Shown piece by piece: positions 1-12,032 of a DNA stretch of 64,000 nucleotides. This DNA comes from Cyanophora paradoxa (Eukaryota > Glaucocystophyceae > Cyanophorales > Cyanophoraceae), in the NCBI GenBank assembly GCA_004431415.1, contig QPMI01000151.1:1-64000 (forward strand), written 5' to 3'. The first letter of the stretch is position 1; the number at the start of each line of letters is the position of its first letter. The translations under genes were made by a program, and so were the position numbers. The notes beneath the pieces are model-generated. The model searched no databases and was not told the DNA's origin. It worked only from the letters and a program-made list of their open reading frames with translations.

Positions 1-492
1 CCAAGGCTGCCAAGACCCGAGGTCCTGGCTGCGGCCCGCCTCTGCGGCCTCATCCCTGGCGGCCCGCAGGCACCGTCCTACAACGCGGTCCCCCCGCCGT
101 CGAACTCTGTACCCGTCGCTCCGGCGCAGCTACAAACCGCCCCTTGCAGGAACTGCGGCGAGCACGGCCACCACGCGTCGGCGTGCACGAAGCCGGTGCG
201 CTGCTACAACTGCGGAGGGGAGGGTCACACGCAGAACCGCTGCCCCAGTGGCAAGCGCCAGCACGACGGCGGTCCCCCACACGGTCCGTCCCCGAAGCGT
301 GGCCCCGATGGTGGTGCTGGCGGCGCAGGAGGCGGCGGCACCGTGGTGGCCATCGCGGCGGTGGCAGGGGCGGCTACCAGAGCGGCGGTGGAGGCGGCGG
401 CCAAGGCGGGACGGGATCTAACGCCACCCTCCTCGGCAATCCCGCCCGAGCAGCCCGCTGGCCCCGATGAGCGCGCCCGACTGGCCCCTTGA
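1..492 (+). CDS. gag: Gag nucleocapsid region with two CCHC zinc knuckles (partial)
   Basis: The frame starting at base 1 is open to a stop at 490-492. Two consecutive CX2CX4HX4C knuckles are encoded at 148-189 and 205-246, the classical retroviral nucleocapsid type, which binds the element's RNA during particle assembly. The flanking sequence is Pro, Arg and Gly rich, and the C-terminal part is a low-complexity Gly/Ala stretch, as expected of a nucleocapsid tail. The true start lies left of the window. A run of four C at 485-488 directly precedes the stop; one more base there would carry the frame into the next open frame, so the stop may not be real. Confidence 0.85.
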   Translation, partial: PRLPRPEVLAAARLCGLIPGGPQAPSYNAVPPPSNSVPVAPAQLQTAPCRNCGEHGHHASACTKPVRCYNCGGEGHTQNRCPSGKRQHDGGPPHGPSPKRGPDGGAGGAGGGGTVVAIAAVAGAATRAAVEAAAKAGRDLTPPSSAIPPEQPAGPDERARLAP

Positions 493-3400
493 CGCGCCCC
501 GTTGCGCGCCGCCGCTCTCCGACGCTCGACCGCTGGCCCGTTGTTGACGCGCCGTCTTCGCGCCCGGCTGGCCCCGTCACTGACGCGCTGCCTTCGCGCC
601 CGACTGGCTCCGTTGCTGACGCGCCGTCTCCGCGCCCGACCGGCCCCATCGCTAACGCGCCGCCCCCGAACCCTCGCCCGACTGACCACGGAGACGCCGT
701 GCAGTCCGGTGGTCCTGACTCGGGCCGGGAGACCGAGGCTACGACGGACAGCCTGGCCATGGTACCGATCGCTCCGGTGCAAACTGTCCCGATCACGCCG
801 ACGCAGCCCTCGCATCGGACATCGCGCACTTCGTTCGGGACGTCAACGCCACGACGGCACGCAGCCGGTAACGTCGCGGCGGAGAGGACGGCCCCCGTCC
901 CGTCGCCATCCCGTCGCTGAACCCGCGTCGCCGTCCCCTCGTCGACTCACGCGACCGGCCCGTCGTCGCCGGCCCGTCTGACTTGTCGACAGAGATGGAA
1001 ACGGGAAGCCGTACTGCGGCCGAGTCCCGTGTTTCCAATTCGGTGTGCGCAGCCCCGGCGGGCGTCACTGCCGGCAGTATCCGCGACCTCATCAACGCTG
1101 GCCTCCGCCGCACGACCACACTCGCATGTCCGCCGCCTTGGCTCCCGTCACGTCCAAGAAAACCCCGCTCTTCACTCGAAACTTTGGCCGTATGCACCGC
1201 CCGCGCCCGAACGCCATCAATCCGTCGCCCGCGTCGCAGTCACGAGGTCGCTCACCTTCGCGGCCGCCCCCTCGGCGAAGAGCACGAACTCCGACGCTGA
1301 CTCTGTGCGGGAGCCGAAGACCCGGACGTACTGCGCCCTGGGGACCCCGTCACAGAGTCGCCGATGGACACTGCACTCGGCCCGCTAACCTCCAAATCGA
1401 GCACCGACTCCCCCGCAGCCACCTCGCAGCAGGAGGGAACGTCTCGAAGGAAGTGGGCGGCCGAACCCGAACTACAAGGCCCCGCCGCCAAGATGCCCGA
1501 AATCGACTCGCTACCGGCGGTCGAGGGCTGCGAGTCCTTGGTACCCCTTTGCACTGACTGGCTCGACAACGTTGCTTACAACATGCACACTCGCCGTGTT
1601 AACAACCGCATGCACGTCGACGGCATCCAGTGCACTGACTGGCTTCGTGATGGCATCCCTTCGAGCGACCAGCGCCAGATCCACGCGCGTACCATCCTTT
1701 ACTGCCCGCCCTCCAGATGCTCACGACGTACCTCGAGCCGAAGGGCCCCGGTGTCTGCTGGCTCGCGTCCGCAACGCTATCGATGCGGAAGGCGACTCGG
1801 AGGAGGCGCGCGCGCACCGCTTCCCCAAGCCCCACGACAACATGTACCCCGTCTTCACGCAGGCCTCCAATTACCGTACCGCGGTATTCACGGAGGATGC
1901 GCACATGCCTCGCCGTCGGGACCTGTCTTTCGCCAACGAGACGTGTGCTGACTGCCACCCCCATGTCGTCGGCCGCCAGGAGAATGGTACCCTTGTTGCC
2001 CGCCCCATTCCCTCGGCACACCGTCGTGACGCGCCCAATGACGGACTTCGTACTGCTCACTCCGCGCTCATCGCTGCGCTTGAAAGCCTCCCTACGTCGC
2101 ACCCCGTTCGTGACCCGACCAGGGAGATGGAGTTCTTTGTGATCGCCCGCGACATCTCCGGACACGCGAAGAACGGGCGGTTCCCGATCCGCCGGCGCTC
2201 GACGTGAACCCCGGCATCCCGTGCGCTGACGCACTCACGCTCACCACAGCACCCGCATTGGCACTTGCTGGCGACCCGCCCGCTCATCAACCCGAAAGCC
2301 ACAGTGAGCACAAGCGTCTGAATGCGGCCGTCACACGCATCATTGCAGACACGGCCACTGAGGATGACGTGACAACGTTGCGCACGTGGATCGCAATCGC
2401 CCGTGAGACGACGACTATCGCGGCAATTAACACTAACATCTCGAACACCAACGAGCAGCTTCGCCGCCCTACCGGGGCTGAGGGCGAGCAGCTGTTACAC
2501 TTGGTTGAAATGGCAGCGATGGCCATCACGAACACGGGCGCCCCGCCGCCTCGCACGCGGCAGGCTGCGGCCAACCACGTCACGAGTGTACTGCGTAAGG
2601 AGCTCGAGGCATTCGATGTTGACACTACGGTTCAGGCAATCGTCAACGCTCTGTGCGCCCGTCGTGTCTTCACTTCACCGACGGCGCCATGGACACAACC
2701 GACGCGCCGCCTGCACCTACGACAACGCTGACGCTCCCAGGAGTGCTGTCGTCGAGTCCCTCCTGAACCGTGTCAAGACGTCCTTCACGACGCGCGTAAC
2801 CGCAGCCCAACATTCATGCGCCCCAACCGACGAACGGCCGCTGTCAATTACGTTGAGAGCACACTCCGCACGTACCTCCGTGGCTACGACGTCGAGTCTA
2901 CGATCCTACTTCTCGTCTACATTCTCGAGCGCGAGGTGAGCTACGTTCGCCTCAGGCCCTGACGCGACTTCGGCAAAGGCTGCTGACGCCTACGCTCGTT
3001 TCGTCGCGGCAAACGCTCCGACCGACCCCGTCGCCGGACCCAGCTCTGTCGCGACGGCAGAGGGCCTCGCCCTGAGGACAAGACGCCAATCGTCCCGCCG
3101 ACCACGCCCACTCCACCCGCGCCCGCCGTACTGCGGCCCAAGGCGTCGGAGGACAGGGCTGACAATGACCCCATCAACCGCAACCGAAGTTGCGCGAGAT
3201 GCTGATGGACATTGCGGAAGACTCGATCACGCTCATCGCTCGTCGCCACCAGGCAGCGGGAGGTATGAGCGCGAGGGTGGAGACCGCGTCTTCGCCTCTC
3301 GCACGGTCGAGAAGATCATGGTCAGTGTTGGGGACAGCAAATTCTTCTCTTCCTGTCGCCAGTCGACATGCCTGCACCGTGCCACACGTGCAGCATCGGC

Positions 3401-5148
3401 CCGATGGCTCACCCGTCATCGTGAACCACCGGCTCCGTGCATCAGTGATCAGCATTGCGCACCGCTACTACGAGTACATCGACTCGACCACGGGCAACAC
3501 GGTGACAATGACTAACGTCGAGCTTCAGGAGCACTGCCGCCTCTGCACAACGCCGCCGTACATGGAGTTCGTCCGCAATTGCCCCGTACCGTCGCCAACC
3601 TCACGCCAGCGCACGCCGTACCCGAGTACTCTGCGACCTGACGATGCACCGGCGGACATCACGCTCGACGCTCTGTACGGAGTGACGATGGAAATGAAGA
3701 CGCTCTTCCTGCGGATTATCGGTCTGTTAATGGATATCACCCCACAGGGAACGACGTCTTGACGGGGAACGACGACTGGCCTCGGGTCGCTGACATCTTC
3801 CTTAACGTCGACGTCGGCCCCTTCACCGTCCGCGCCAGCACCCTCCGGCCTGGCGTTCGCGACGCGAGTACTGGACCGATAGGCACTCGGCCAATCATTC
3901 TCGCCCCGGAGTTGTCAACACCTCTGGGCAGGACACGTCCCGACTCGCGCGAACGACTGTGAACGCGTCGCTTCCCGTCTGCTTGTCGGCACCGGCGTTC
4001 TACCATGCTCACGCGTTAATGCACCCCGTCGATGAGCCGAACACGCGCCTCGCCCGACACCAACTGATCTTCTGCCCTACCCGGTGCCTGAGACCACGGT
4101 CGCTGCAGCTGGGGAGTGAGCCGCAGTTGGCGTCGATTTACGTCGCTGCCGTTCTACACGACTGGCCGGCTCGACAGCGGGACAAGATTAAGCCGCATCT
4201 CACTCTCCGAACCAACGACGTCGACATGGAGTACTTGCGACTCGCCGCCGAGAACGCGCGACTTCGGGACCCGACGCAGTTTTCGGCGAGGTACCTCGAG
4301 TCCACAACGTGTTGACAGACATCCTTCGTCGCCGCACGCCTGGAACGCCGTCCCCGACCACTCCGCCCGACAAGCACGCGCAGCTGCTGGCCGACGAACA
4401 GCTCGCACGTGAACTGCAGGCTCGCCTCGACGCCGAAGCTGCCAAGGGAGAGGACCGGTGCAGGCCGCGGCGCAAGCCCCCTACTTGCAGGCTGCAATCG
4501 GTGGTATTGCTCGTGCCGCACCATGGACGCCCGTCGCCGTACTGCGGCAGCACAGGCTCCACCGCGCCAATCGGCGAGGCACGGGGAACGGTCAGGGGCC
4601 GCGCCGCGCGCTCCCGATTCATACCAGCCGGCCCCAGACCCCGGGCAACCCTCACTACCACGACGACGACATGACGTGCCCAACGGCACCGGTGACACCG
4701 CCGACCGACGCCCCGGAGCCCCCGGCCCCGCGGAACGACCCACCCCCTGCGCCCGAGGTGACGGCCTCGTCGACGGACACTCCGGACGCCCAGCCCGTTG
4801 CACCCGCGACGACGACTCCGGACGCCCAGCCCGTTGCACCCGTGACGACGACTCCGGTGGCCCCGACGCCCGCTCTCGAGACGCGGTCTCGTCGACGGCC
4901 GCTCGAGATGCTTCGCCCATCGCACCGGCGATGGCGACCTCGCTGACGACCCCGCACAGCGTCCCGTCCCCACGGCCGTGGCTGCGGTCTCGACGGCCCC
5001 GTCGCCTGCGCCTGAGCTACTGGCCCCGTCCGACGCCCCGCCAGCCCGGCCACGACTGTGACGGCGGCCCCGCCGCAGAGCCCGCCCAACCCCCGATGCT
5101 GCCGATCCCGTCACTTCACCCGACTACACTGCACCGACCGACGCGTCG
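493..5148 (+). pseudogene. Broken coding region downstream of Gag, function unknown
   Basis: No single frame stays open, but protein-like stretches alternate among the three plus frames: 489-920, 983-1300, 1364-1695, about 1,760-2,207, 2,204-2,731, 3,190-3,762, 3,759-3,962, 3,959-4,315 and 4,309-4,460. The sequence at 544-665 is a Pro/Arg/Ala linker built from an imperfect unit of about 33 bases. Another Pro/Thr linker at 4,780-4,860 repeats a unit of about 33 bases twice. The segments at 1,800-2,190 and 2,300-2,690 look like ordinary globular protein. I recognise no family. Because frame changes further downstream are single-base losses in C runs, this stretch is probably one interrupted reading frame rather than separate genes. 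Confidence 0.55.
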
Positions 5149-5766
5149 ATGCCTGACTCGACGACTGCCGACTCGTCGGGCACTGAGAGGACCGAGGACG
5201 TGCCCATGGGCGACCCGCGCGTTTCGAGGGGGATCATCGTCGACACGCCGACCTTGCCGAGCCCTCACGACGACCGTGACAGTCCTCCTGACACCGACGA
5301 AGACATGTCCAGCGACTCGGAGCCCGAGATCAAGGACGTGGCCGCCGACCTTGGACACCGCCACGCCTGGACGATCCTTCGCCTCAAGCCCGTGGTGCAC
5401 AACCAGCTGCGTGCGTACCTGGACACGCCGCGACGCTTCATGGTCACAACGACGACGACGGATTGGCGCAAGACCCCTGAGACGCCGACCCTCTTCGCCG
5501 CCAGCGAGCTCACGAGCTGCATGCACCTCGCAGCTGCCCGCAGCAACACGCCTACTGGGCAACCGTTGCTGGGTACTCGCCCGAGTGACCAGGCTCACTA
5601 CCTCCTTCAACATCTGACCGAATTCCGCTCCGTCATCCACGTCATCATGCGCCTCGCGCGGGCTCAGCCCTTCGCGCCTGGGGAGACGGCGACCACGTGG
5701 CCTCACCCGAACGACCGCTCGCCGATGTCCTCGGACGGCCAGAGATGCTGGAGCTGTTTGGTTTGA
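5149..5766 (+). CDS. Retrotransposon polyprotein segment, unknown function
   Basis: An open frame of about 205 codons starts with an acidic Ser/Asp/Thr-rich region and continues into a globular-looking part from about residue 60. The end overlaps the next open frame (5,697-7,160) in another phase, suggesting a frame break around 5,700-5,766 rather than two genes. It belongs to the long stretch between nucleocapsid and protease. No catalytic motif or family signature is visible. It could be a capsid-like or element-specific accessory domain. Confidence 0.5.
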   Translation: MPDSTTADSSGTERTEDVPMGDPRVSRGIIVDTPTLPSPHDDRDSPPDTDEDMSSDSEPEIKDVAADLGHRHAWTILRLKPVVHNQLRAYLDTPRRFMVTTTTTDWRKTPETPTLFAASELTSCMHLAAARSNTPTGQPLLGTRPSDQAHYLLQHLTEFRSVIHVIMRLARAQPFAPGETATTWPHPNDRSPMSSDGQRCWSCLV

Positions 5767-7160
5767 CACCGACAGAGTTCACTCTTGTACACCAGTCCAA
5801 GACTCCAGTCGTACCGTGCATCCTTCAGGTGGCTGTCAACCTTGCCCGCAATCTCCGGACGCTGCACTACGACGTGGAGATGACGGAGAGCGATGAACGG
5901 TTCTTGAACTTCGACAAGATCACGAACACGGCGACGCGCCTTGCAACAATCAGGCAACTGGTCCAAACTGTCAAGTTCACGGCCCCGCTCACAGGACCTG
6001 ACGACATCTATCTGTCTACGCTTCGACACGGTTCACCGCCGCCCGACATCGCCTTGTCGATGCGTTCGACGGCCCTGGCGCGGGCGTGGGACATCGCTGC
6101 ATACTTCGACCATTACAAGTGGGACGAGACGCGCGACCGCTACGGGGATAGCCGATTTGCTCACCTCTACGACGTTCGTGACCCAGCACCGAGCTCCGAC
6201 CGTCCATGGCCGACGAGTCACGCGCCGTTGCTGTCAATGCTCACCGAGCAAGTCGAGAACGTACTCCGCCTCGTCAACATCACAGCCGACGTCGAGGGCC
6301 CCGGCAACTTCCTGCGCCGTTACTACACGTCCCGTTTCAACCCGAAATCCGACGCGAACCCGGCTACGAACCTGCGGGCGACCGCCGAGCTCGCGGAGGA
6401 GATCCGGCTGAACAGCCAGTTAGCAGTGGTCGCGGCACGCGATGTCCATCGTCTGCGCACGCCCCCCGTCAGCGAGTCCGACCTACACCACTGTCTTCGG
6501 CACGGACTGTCCCGTCACCGCTCCGGCGTCCTCCCCTCAAATTTCACGAACGTCGTCGCCGCGTCTGTCACGGAGACGACTGCGCTGGCAAGGCTCGCCG
6601 AGCTACATGACACCACCGTTGTCGCGATGTCAATCACTACGTTCATGCACAAGCGTCAACTCGCCAAGAAGGGCAAACCGATCCGTCTCGAATCGCGACT
6701 GCACGCCCCCGTCTTCACCCCGAAGCAGCCCGAGCCAGCTGTCGAGCTCTATTACAACTCTGACCGTTACATAATGGTGCACCCTGAAGAGGCGGCGCTC
6801 CTGGCGTGCAAAACTGCGTGGCGCTCCCATATCCTCCAGCTGACTCTCGAGGCCATGCGTCGCGCGTACAAGCTCGAGACGGAGTCAAGCACTCGTACTG
6901 CGAGCAAGCTTGCTTTCGGCCTCGTCGCTCGACTCGACACTGCACTTAGCAAGGCTACGACCACCCAGCGCTTGGCGGTAACACGGGCCTTCCTCCTGGA
7001 CGCCGAGCATCGATTGAATCTGTTCTACTGCATGCTTTACCCGCGCTACCGCGATCACCTACTCCCTGTCCTCCCCAGTCCGATGGTACCCGTCACCGAC
7101 CCTCTCGCCGTCCCGGTCCCACGGCCCCTGAGCGCGACGTTGACGAGTACGGATACCTGA
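5697..7160 (+). CDS. Retrotransposon polyprotein segment of about 487 codons, unknown function
   Basis: This is the longest uninterrupted frame between the zinc knuckles and the protease. The predicted protein is mostly helical and of even composition, with no transmembrane segment, signal peptide or Cys/His cluster. In most Gypsy elements the capsid lies upstream of the zinc knuckles, so a second large helical domain after them is unexpected. Its length and regular codon use argue that it is translated, but I do not recognise the fold. The frame closes at 7,158-7,160 just before the next open stretch at 7,165. Confidence 0.6.
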   Translation: MASPERPLADVLGRPEMLELFGLTPTEFTLVHQSKTPVVPCILQVAVNLARNLRTLHYDVEMTESDERFLNFDKITNTATRLATIRQLVQTVKFTAPLTGPDDIYLSTLRHGSPPPDIALSMRSTALARAWDIAAYFDHYKWDETRDRYGDSRFAHLYDVRDPAPSSDRPWPTSHAPLLSMLTEQVENVLRLVNITADVEGPGNFLRRYYTSRFNPKSDANPATNLRATAELAEEIRLNSQLAVVAARDVHRLRTPPVSESDLHHCLRHGLSRHRSGVLPSNFTNVVAASVTETTALARLAELHDTTVVAMSITTFMHKRQLAKKGKPIRLESRLHAPVFTPKQPEPAVELYYNSDRYIMVHPEEAALLACKTAWRSHILQLTLEAMRRAYKLETESSTRTASKLAFGLVARLDTALSKATTTQRLAVTRAFLLDAEHRLNLFYCMLYPRYRDHLLPVLPSPMVPVTDPLAVPVPRPLSATLTSTDT

Positions 7161-7164
7161 CACA

Positions 7165-9810
7165 GTGGACGTCGACGGCATCGACATCTTGCCTCGCGTT
7201 CCTGACTGGGATTCCCTCGTTGGACTTGTCGACGACATGAGCAAGGACACTTTCTGGAACTCCAACACGTACTTCGGGCTTCGCGCCCGCGCTATGGTCT
7301 ACGGAACAGAGCGCAAGCGCCCCCGCGAGAAGCGACCGAATGACGAGAAGTTGCAGAAGAAGGAGCGCAAGGCCGCCCGGCTCACTCCCGAGGAGGTCGA
7401 CTCCATCATCTCCAGAATTTTGAGCGAACTCCACACTGTTCCTTTCAAGGAGGTGCTACTCTCGGAGAACGCTGACATTCCTGACGTCTATTTCTGGGCC
7501 TTCCTCAACGAGGAATGGGCGAAGGGCTTCACGGTCGTCGACGGCGCTGGCTACCAGCACGGAGTGTGGCCGGATCTGAGCGGCGTGATGGTCCGACGGG
7601 AACCGCGACCTGATTCGACGGAGAACGAGCGCGACACGTTCTATGCGGGTTTTGGACGGCGCAACAATCACATCAACGGGGAATTATTCGCCCAAACGAT
7701 CAACGACTGGTACCCAATCCGTCTCCACAATCCTCGCCCCCACTCCCGTACGGCATGCGCACATACAGCCCCGAGGAGACGCGAGCTGGAGGTGACTTCC
7801 TACCTCTGGATACTGATCCGGGACGGGATACCTCCTATCACATCTTCATGACACCGCTTCTCTTCACGAACACGGACTTCCTGGCCACAGCGTACTGCAA
7901 AACGATCCAGGAACATGGGCGACACGCGCCCCACATCTTCGCCGTCGCGGCTCACATCCTCGGAGGCCCAGCCCGTTCGGACAGACGGCTGATCTGACCG
8001 AGGAGCTCACTGTGGAGGACGGGCACAGACCGGAGGAGCTCCCGGAGCCGCCGCCGGTCGAAGAGCTGGAGGGAATCCCGACTCGGGACCCACCCCCAGT
8101 TCATCCCGCCACCACGACAAAGAAGTACATGCACGTCCTAGGTGAGGTCCACATGCCATACGTGCTACTCGGCGACTCTGTCTTGAGGCATTTCTCCGGC
8201 GCGTCCCGTACATGCGCCCATTCCTCATGAAGATGCACGTACGCTGGTCGAACTTCTCGCGAGCACTCAGTCGTGTCCTACGCTACGGCGTCGGCCCGGC
8301 ACCTACCCGTACCGCGCCGGTGCTCCCGGCCATGGCGAACTCAGCCAGCACAACCGCGCGGGCCTGCCCTTCCGATCGTTCCTGATCACGGCCGCCGACG
8401 AGTTCCACCCGGCCAACAAGTATGCCGACTACTTCGACTGCATCTACGACGAGGACAACCACGCGCACCTCCGTGACTCCGCTTCACGTCAAGATGTCGA
8501 ACGATGCTTCTACGAGATTGCCATGCCCGACGACCTCAACGCGCCGCCCATGACTCTTACGCCGGCCAATGCTGACCTGTGCGGCCCTCGAATCGTCCGA
8601 TTCACGCACGTTGCACCGGCCGGACCCAGCCGCGGTGCCCCCAACACGATCCAGAACCGCTCGCACATCACTATCTTCGACGCGAACAACCGGAACACCT
8701 GGCAGCAGATCATCGCGGGCACGAGGAAACCCCAAACGAGGCGGCGGGCCGCACCCGTGCGGCCCCGACCCCAAGTACTTCCCGGTGTCCGTCAATGACT
8801 ACACTGGCCCTGGGGGCGTCGTCGTGTCTCTGCGTCGTCGCGGGCCCACGGGCACCGCGCCTGCAACGCCCCCGTCGTCCACCAGGTCCTGGGGTTCCCG
8901 CTTTCGGTACACACTTGGGTGTACGGAATCGCAGCGTACCTGGCGGCGGCAGTCAAGCTGCACGGTGCCTTGTCGTTCTTCCTCGAGCCCCTACCGGGGA
9001 ACTCGGGAACATCATCATCGACTACGTTCGTAGCCACGAGGATGAGCTGCACTTCCGCTTCACGGCTTCAGGCGAAGTGGCGCGCAGTGCCAAACTCGAC
9101 AAATGGTACGAGGTCGAGTACCCTGACTGCGAACGCGTCGACCCGGCACATTTAATCACAGCCTTCGAATCCCTACTGCACAAGGCAACCAACGACTGGT
9201 TGGCGGTCCAGATCAAGCACGAGACACCCCGGCGGCTCGCGAAGATGTCGACATGGATCGAAACCACTGCTGGCCCGTAGCATTCCGACTCCCGGATGGA
9301 GTCATCAACGCACTCAACGCCCAAGTCCGGGGCGCTGACTTCGATCCCACGAACGATCCGTCACACCCGCATCGTCCCAGTGTCTATGACGTCAACGCGA
9401 GCGCAGTGCGCAACGCTATTATGGATTTCGAACAGCGATACGCCGACATACACGAGCAATTCCGTCACGCCGAATATGGCAACTTCACATTCGATCCATT
9501 CTACAATGAATTCGGCGCCGCCATCTTCAGTCGCGAACCGCAGGCGCGGGCGCTACTCCACGGTTGGTTGGAACAATTCGTTTACAATCACGCCACCGTC
9601 GACGCGGCGACGAGGCGGCCCATCACGTTCACTAGCCGCGAAGCCTACCGGGCGGTACAGATCGTCGACGTCCTCCCCTGCGTCACTCCCTGGGCGATCC
9701 GGACAACGACAGCCTCCTTCGTCAGATCCCCCACATTTACATTGGTCACGGCCCCCACGGCGCGCCTGTCGACCCGTACGAAGGCCGCACGCGCTTCACT
9801 AACATCATGA
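7165..9810 (+). pseudogene. Retrotransposon polyprotein segment broken by several single-base shifts
   Basis: Coherent protein sequence runs through this stretch but changes phase at least seven times. The shifts fall at or beside short homopolymers: CCCCC 7,737-7,741, CCC 7,972-7,974, CCC 8,295-8,297, CCCCC 8,869-8,873, GGGG 8,996-8,999, CCC 9,274-9,276 and CCC 9,688-9,690. In each case one extra base would join two protein-like frames without a gap. The region around 8,690-8,760 needs two shifts. The encoded protein is globular, rich in aromatic and charged residues, and of no family I can name. It leads directly into the frame that carries the protease. Confidence 0.6.
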
Positions 9811-12032
9811 ACTACATCACTACGACGAAGGCAGAGGAGTCGCGCGCGTACATTTGGGACCCGCGCCTCGACGGCAAGATCAAGCTCGTGGGCACGGACG
9901 AGTACATTCGTCGGAACCCTGGGATTGCGCGCAAGCCCTTTGTCCGACCCTTCGTCGTCTGGTCGACCGACTTCAAGGATCTGCGCACCAACGAGCCGAC
10001 GGGACTGGCACGCTTCGGTCACATCCAGGGTGTTGTCTTCAAGCCATCTGGCAGTAACAGGCCTCCGCGTCGTAGTCCTACGGGGACCGAGACGACGGGA
10101 ACCTCTGACGGCGACGACTCCAGCTCGGACAGTGGTGGCTCCACCGCCGAGTCCGTAGCTCCATCGGAGACCCCGTCGGCCGGGACGCCGAGCCTAGCCT
10201 CGCGCGTGCAGTCGTCCGCGTTCGCCCCCCACGGCCTCCTTGGACCGCTCACACGGCAGCACACGTACACGATCGCATACAACGACCTCACTAATCCCAG
10301 GACGTCGACGGATCTCACGATGGGCTGCTGGCTCCTCTACTCTGGACGGGGACCGGACTACGAGCGGATCACGTCCGCGCGATACCGTGCCTTCGAGGAC
10401 CCTGAATTCGCTGCCAGTTATCACTTGTACGACTGGTCGCCGCTTCAGCGGTCTCACCAACTCAACGCCCACGCAATCCTGGAGACGCTCCACGAGATCG
10501 AGAACTTTCGGTGGGATTTCACAACCTCTCAGGGCCTGTCAGCCGACCTCGCTTTCACTCGCGCCTTGTTCACTCGGGCGGCCTTCATCCTCAATTCAAT
10601 CGGCCTCGCGGCGTGGGACGTGGTCCTCCACAATGACTTCCGTAGTCATGACGCTCAACGGACACGTTTCTACGAGCGGCACGTACTCCAACGCGACACG
10701 CGCCTCCGCCACGCTTGGCCCCAACTCGTCAAATATCTCCGGGCGTCTCTCTCGCGCCACCGCGAAGCCATCCCGTTCCGATCCCCCGGAGAGCCTGGCT
10801 ACCGGCCGGCTGAACGACGGGATGGCGCAGCGGGGACCGAAGTTGACGCGATCAACGAGATTCACTATGGCTGGCCCAGCAACCGCCACCTCAACAAGCT
10901 CGCAAACGCCGACTGCAAGCCCATCCTTGGCGTCGGATACTTTTCAGCCACAATGCGCAATCACCGGCCCCCGCTGCGTCTGTCGGCAGCTCCCTGCAGG
11001 GCACGCCCATTCGCCGCGACGGACGTCCTCATGAACGTGCACAGGCGGACAACCACGCGGAAGCGACCTCGCCTCAAGCGGACGGCACCGCTCCCGCCAG
11101 CCAGCGTCATCTCCGGTTCGACACCGTGCACACCGTATGAGCAGAGCTACCTCGCCTCGCTTCGCGTCTGCGCGGCACGCATGTTGGGATTTGACGACGT
11201 CGAGGACCCCCTTGACGTTCCCCTCTTCGGCGACGGCGGCCCGTCAGTACCACACCCCATTGCGCGAATGACGGACACGAACCGCACGCTCAGAGAGCGC
11301 ATCAACGACGGCCGAATCTGCGTCAACTTGCACATCGCCGCTATCGATCACCGACGACAAGTCCTTCAATACCTCCTCACCAAGGCATTGGTGGATACAG
11401 GAGCCGCTGCGGACGTACTCGACGGCAGTATCGCCGACAAACTGCCAGGCCTTCGCTACAGCAACGCTCCGCGCGTGCACCTCACCGGCTTTGGAACGGA
11501 CATGACTGCCTATGCGCGCATCGCATTCATTGCAATTAAGGTTGGTCCGGTCACAATTCCGCGGAAGGTCCTCGTCGTCGCGCCTGGTCTCATGGGCAAC
11601 ACTCCAATGCTACTCGGCCTCACAACGCTGGTGGCGCTCAACGCTCACATCGTGCTCGACCCAGCAAATTGGGGAATGACGATCACGTCGCCTGACTCCT
11701 CGGATGGCGAACGATTCCACGTCCCTTTTCGGCTGCGGGCCAGCACGACGGCGGCGTTCTGGTCCGATTGGCGAAGGACATCACTGTACGGCCGGGTGAA
11801 TCGCTCGTTCGATGTTACATGCCACAAACGACTTCGAACACGACTCTCGGCGCACCGGAAGTCCTCCTCACTCCGCCACCACTCCTCCTCGACGACGACG
11901 GCTTCGACGGAGCCGACGAAGTCGAATTCTTGGTGCCATACCAAATTCACCGCAACCCAGCACACGGCACGTTTTTCGTGCAGATCTGCAACCCTCACAG
12001 GCGGCCTGTCCGCCTGCGAGCCGGAACTGTGA
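9807..12032 (+). CDS. Polyprotein segment ending in a retroviral-type aspartic protease
   Basis: The frame encodes an N-terminal domain of unknown function, a Ser/Thr/Asp-rich linker (about 10,060-10,190), another globular region, and from about 11,320 an aspartic protease. The active-site triad Asp-Thr-Gly is at 11,394-11,402 in the context LVDTGAA. It is followed by the usual hydrophobic segments and a Gly-rich flap region to about 11,680. The enzyme would cleave the polyprotein. The last ~100 codons, after 11,729, are probably not translated in this frame, because the pre-RT sequence continues in the -1 frame from the CCCTTTT at 11,723. Confidence 0.85.
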   Translation: MNYITTTKAEESRAYIWDPRLDGKIKLVGTDEYIRRNPGIARKPFVRPFVVWSTDFKDLRTNEPTGLARFGHIQGVVFKPSGSNRPPRRSPTGTETTGTSDGDDSSSDSGGSTAESVAPSETPSAGTPSLASRVQSSAFAPHGLLGPLTRQHTYTIAYNDLTNPRTSTDLTMGCWLLYSGRGPDYERITSARYRAFEDPEFAASYHLYDWSPLQRSHQLNAHAILETLHEIENFRWDFTTSQGLSADLAFTRALFTRAAFILNSIGLAAWDVVLHNDFRSHDAQRTRFYERHVLQRDTRLRHAWPQLVKYLRASLSRHREAIPFRSPGEPGYRPAERRDGAAGTEVDAINEIHYGWPSNRHLNKLANADCKPILGVGYFSATMRNHRPPLRLSAAPCRARPFAATDVLMNVHRRTTTRKRPRLKRTAPLPPASVISGSTPCTPYEQSYLASLRVCAARMLGFDDVEDPLDVPLFGDGGPSVPHPIARMTDTNRTLRERINDGRICVNLHIAAIDHRRQVLQYLLTKALVDTGAAADVLDGSIADKLPGLRYSNAPRVHLTGFGTDMTAYARIAFIAIKVGPVTIPRKVLVVAPGLMGNTPMLLGLTTLVALNAHIVLDPANWGMTITSPDSSDGERFHVPFRLRASTTAAFWSDWRRTSLYGRVNRSFDVTCHKRLRTRLSAHRKSSSLRHHSSSTTTASTEPTKSNSWCHTKFTATQHTARFSCRSATLTGGLSACEPEL

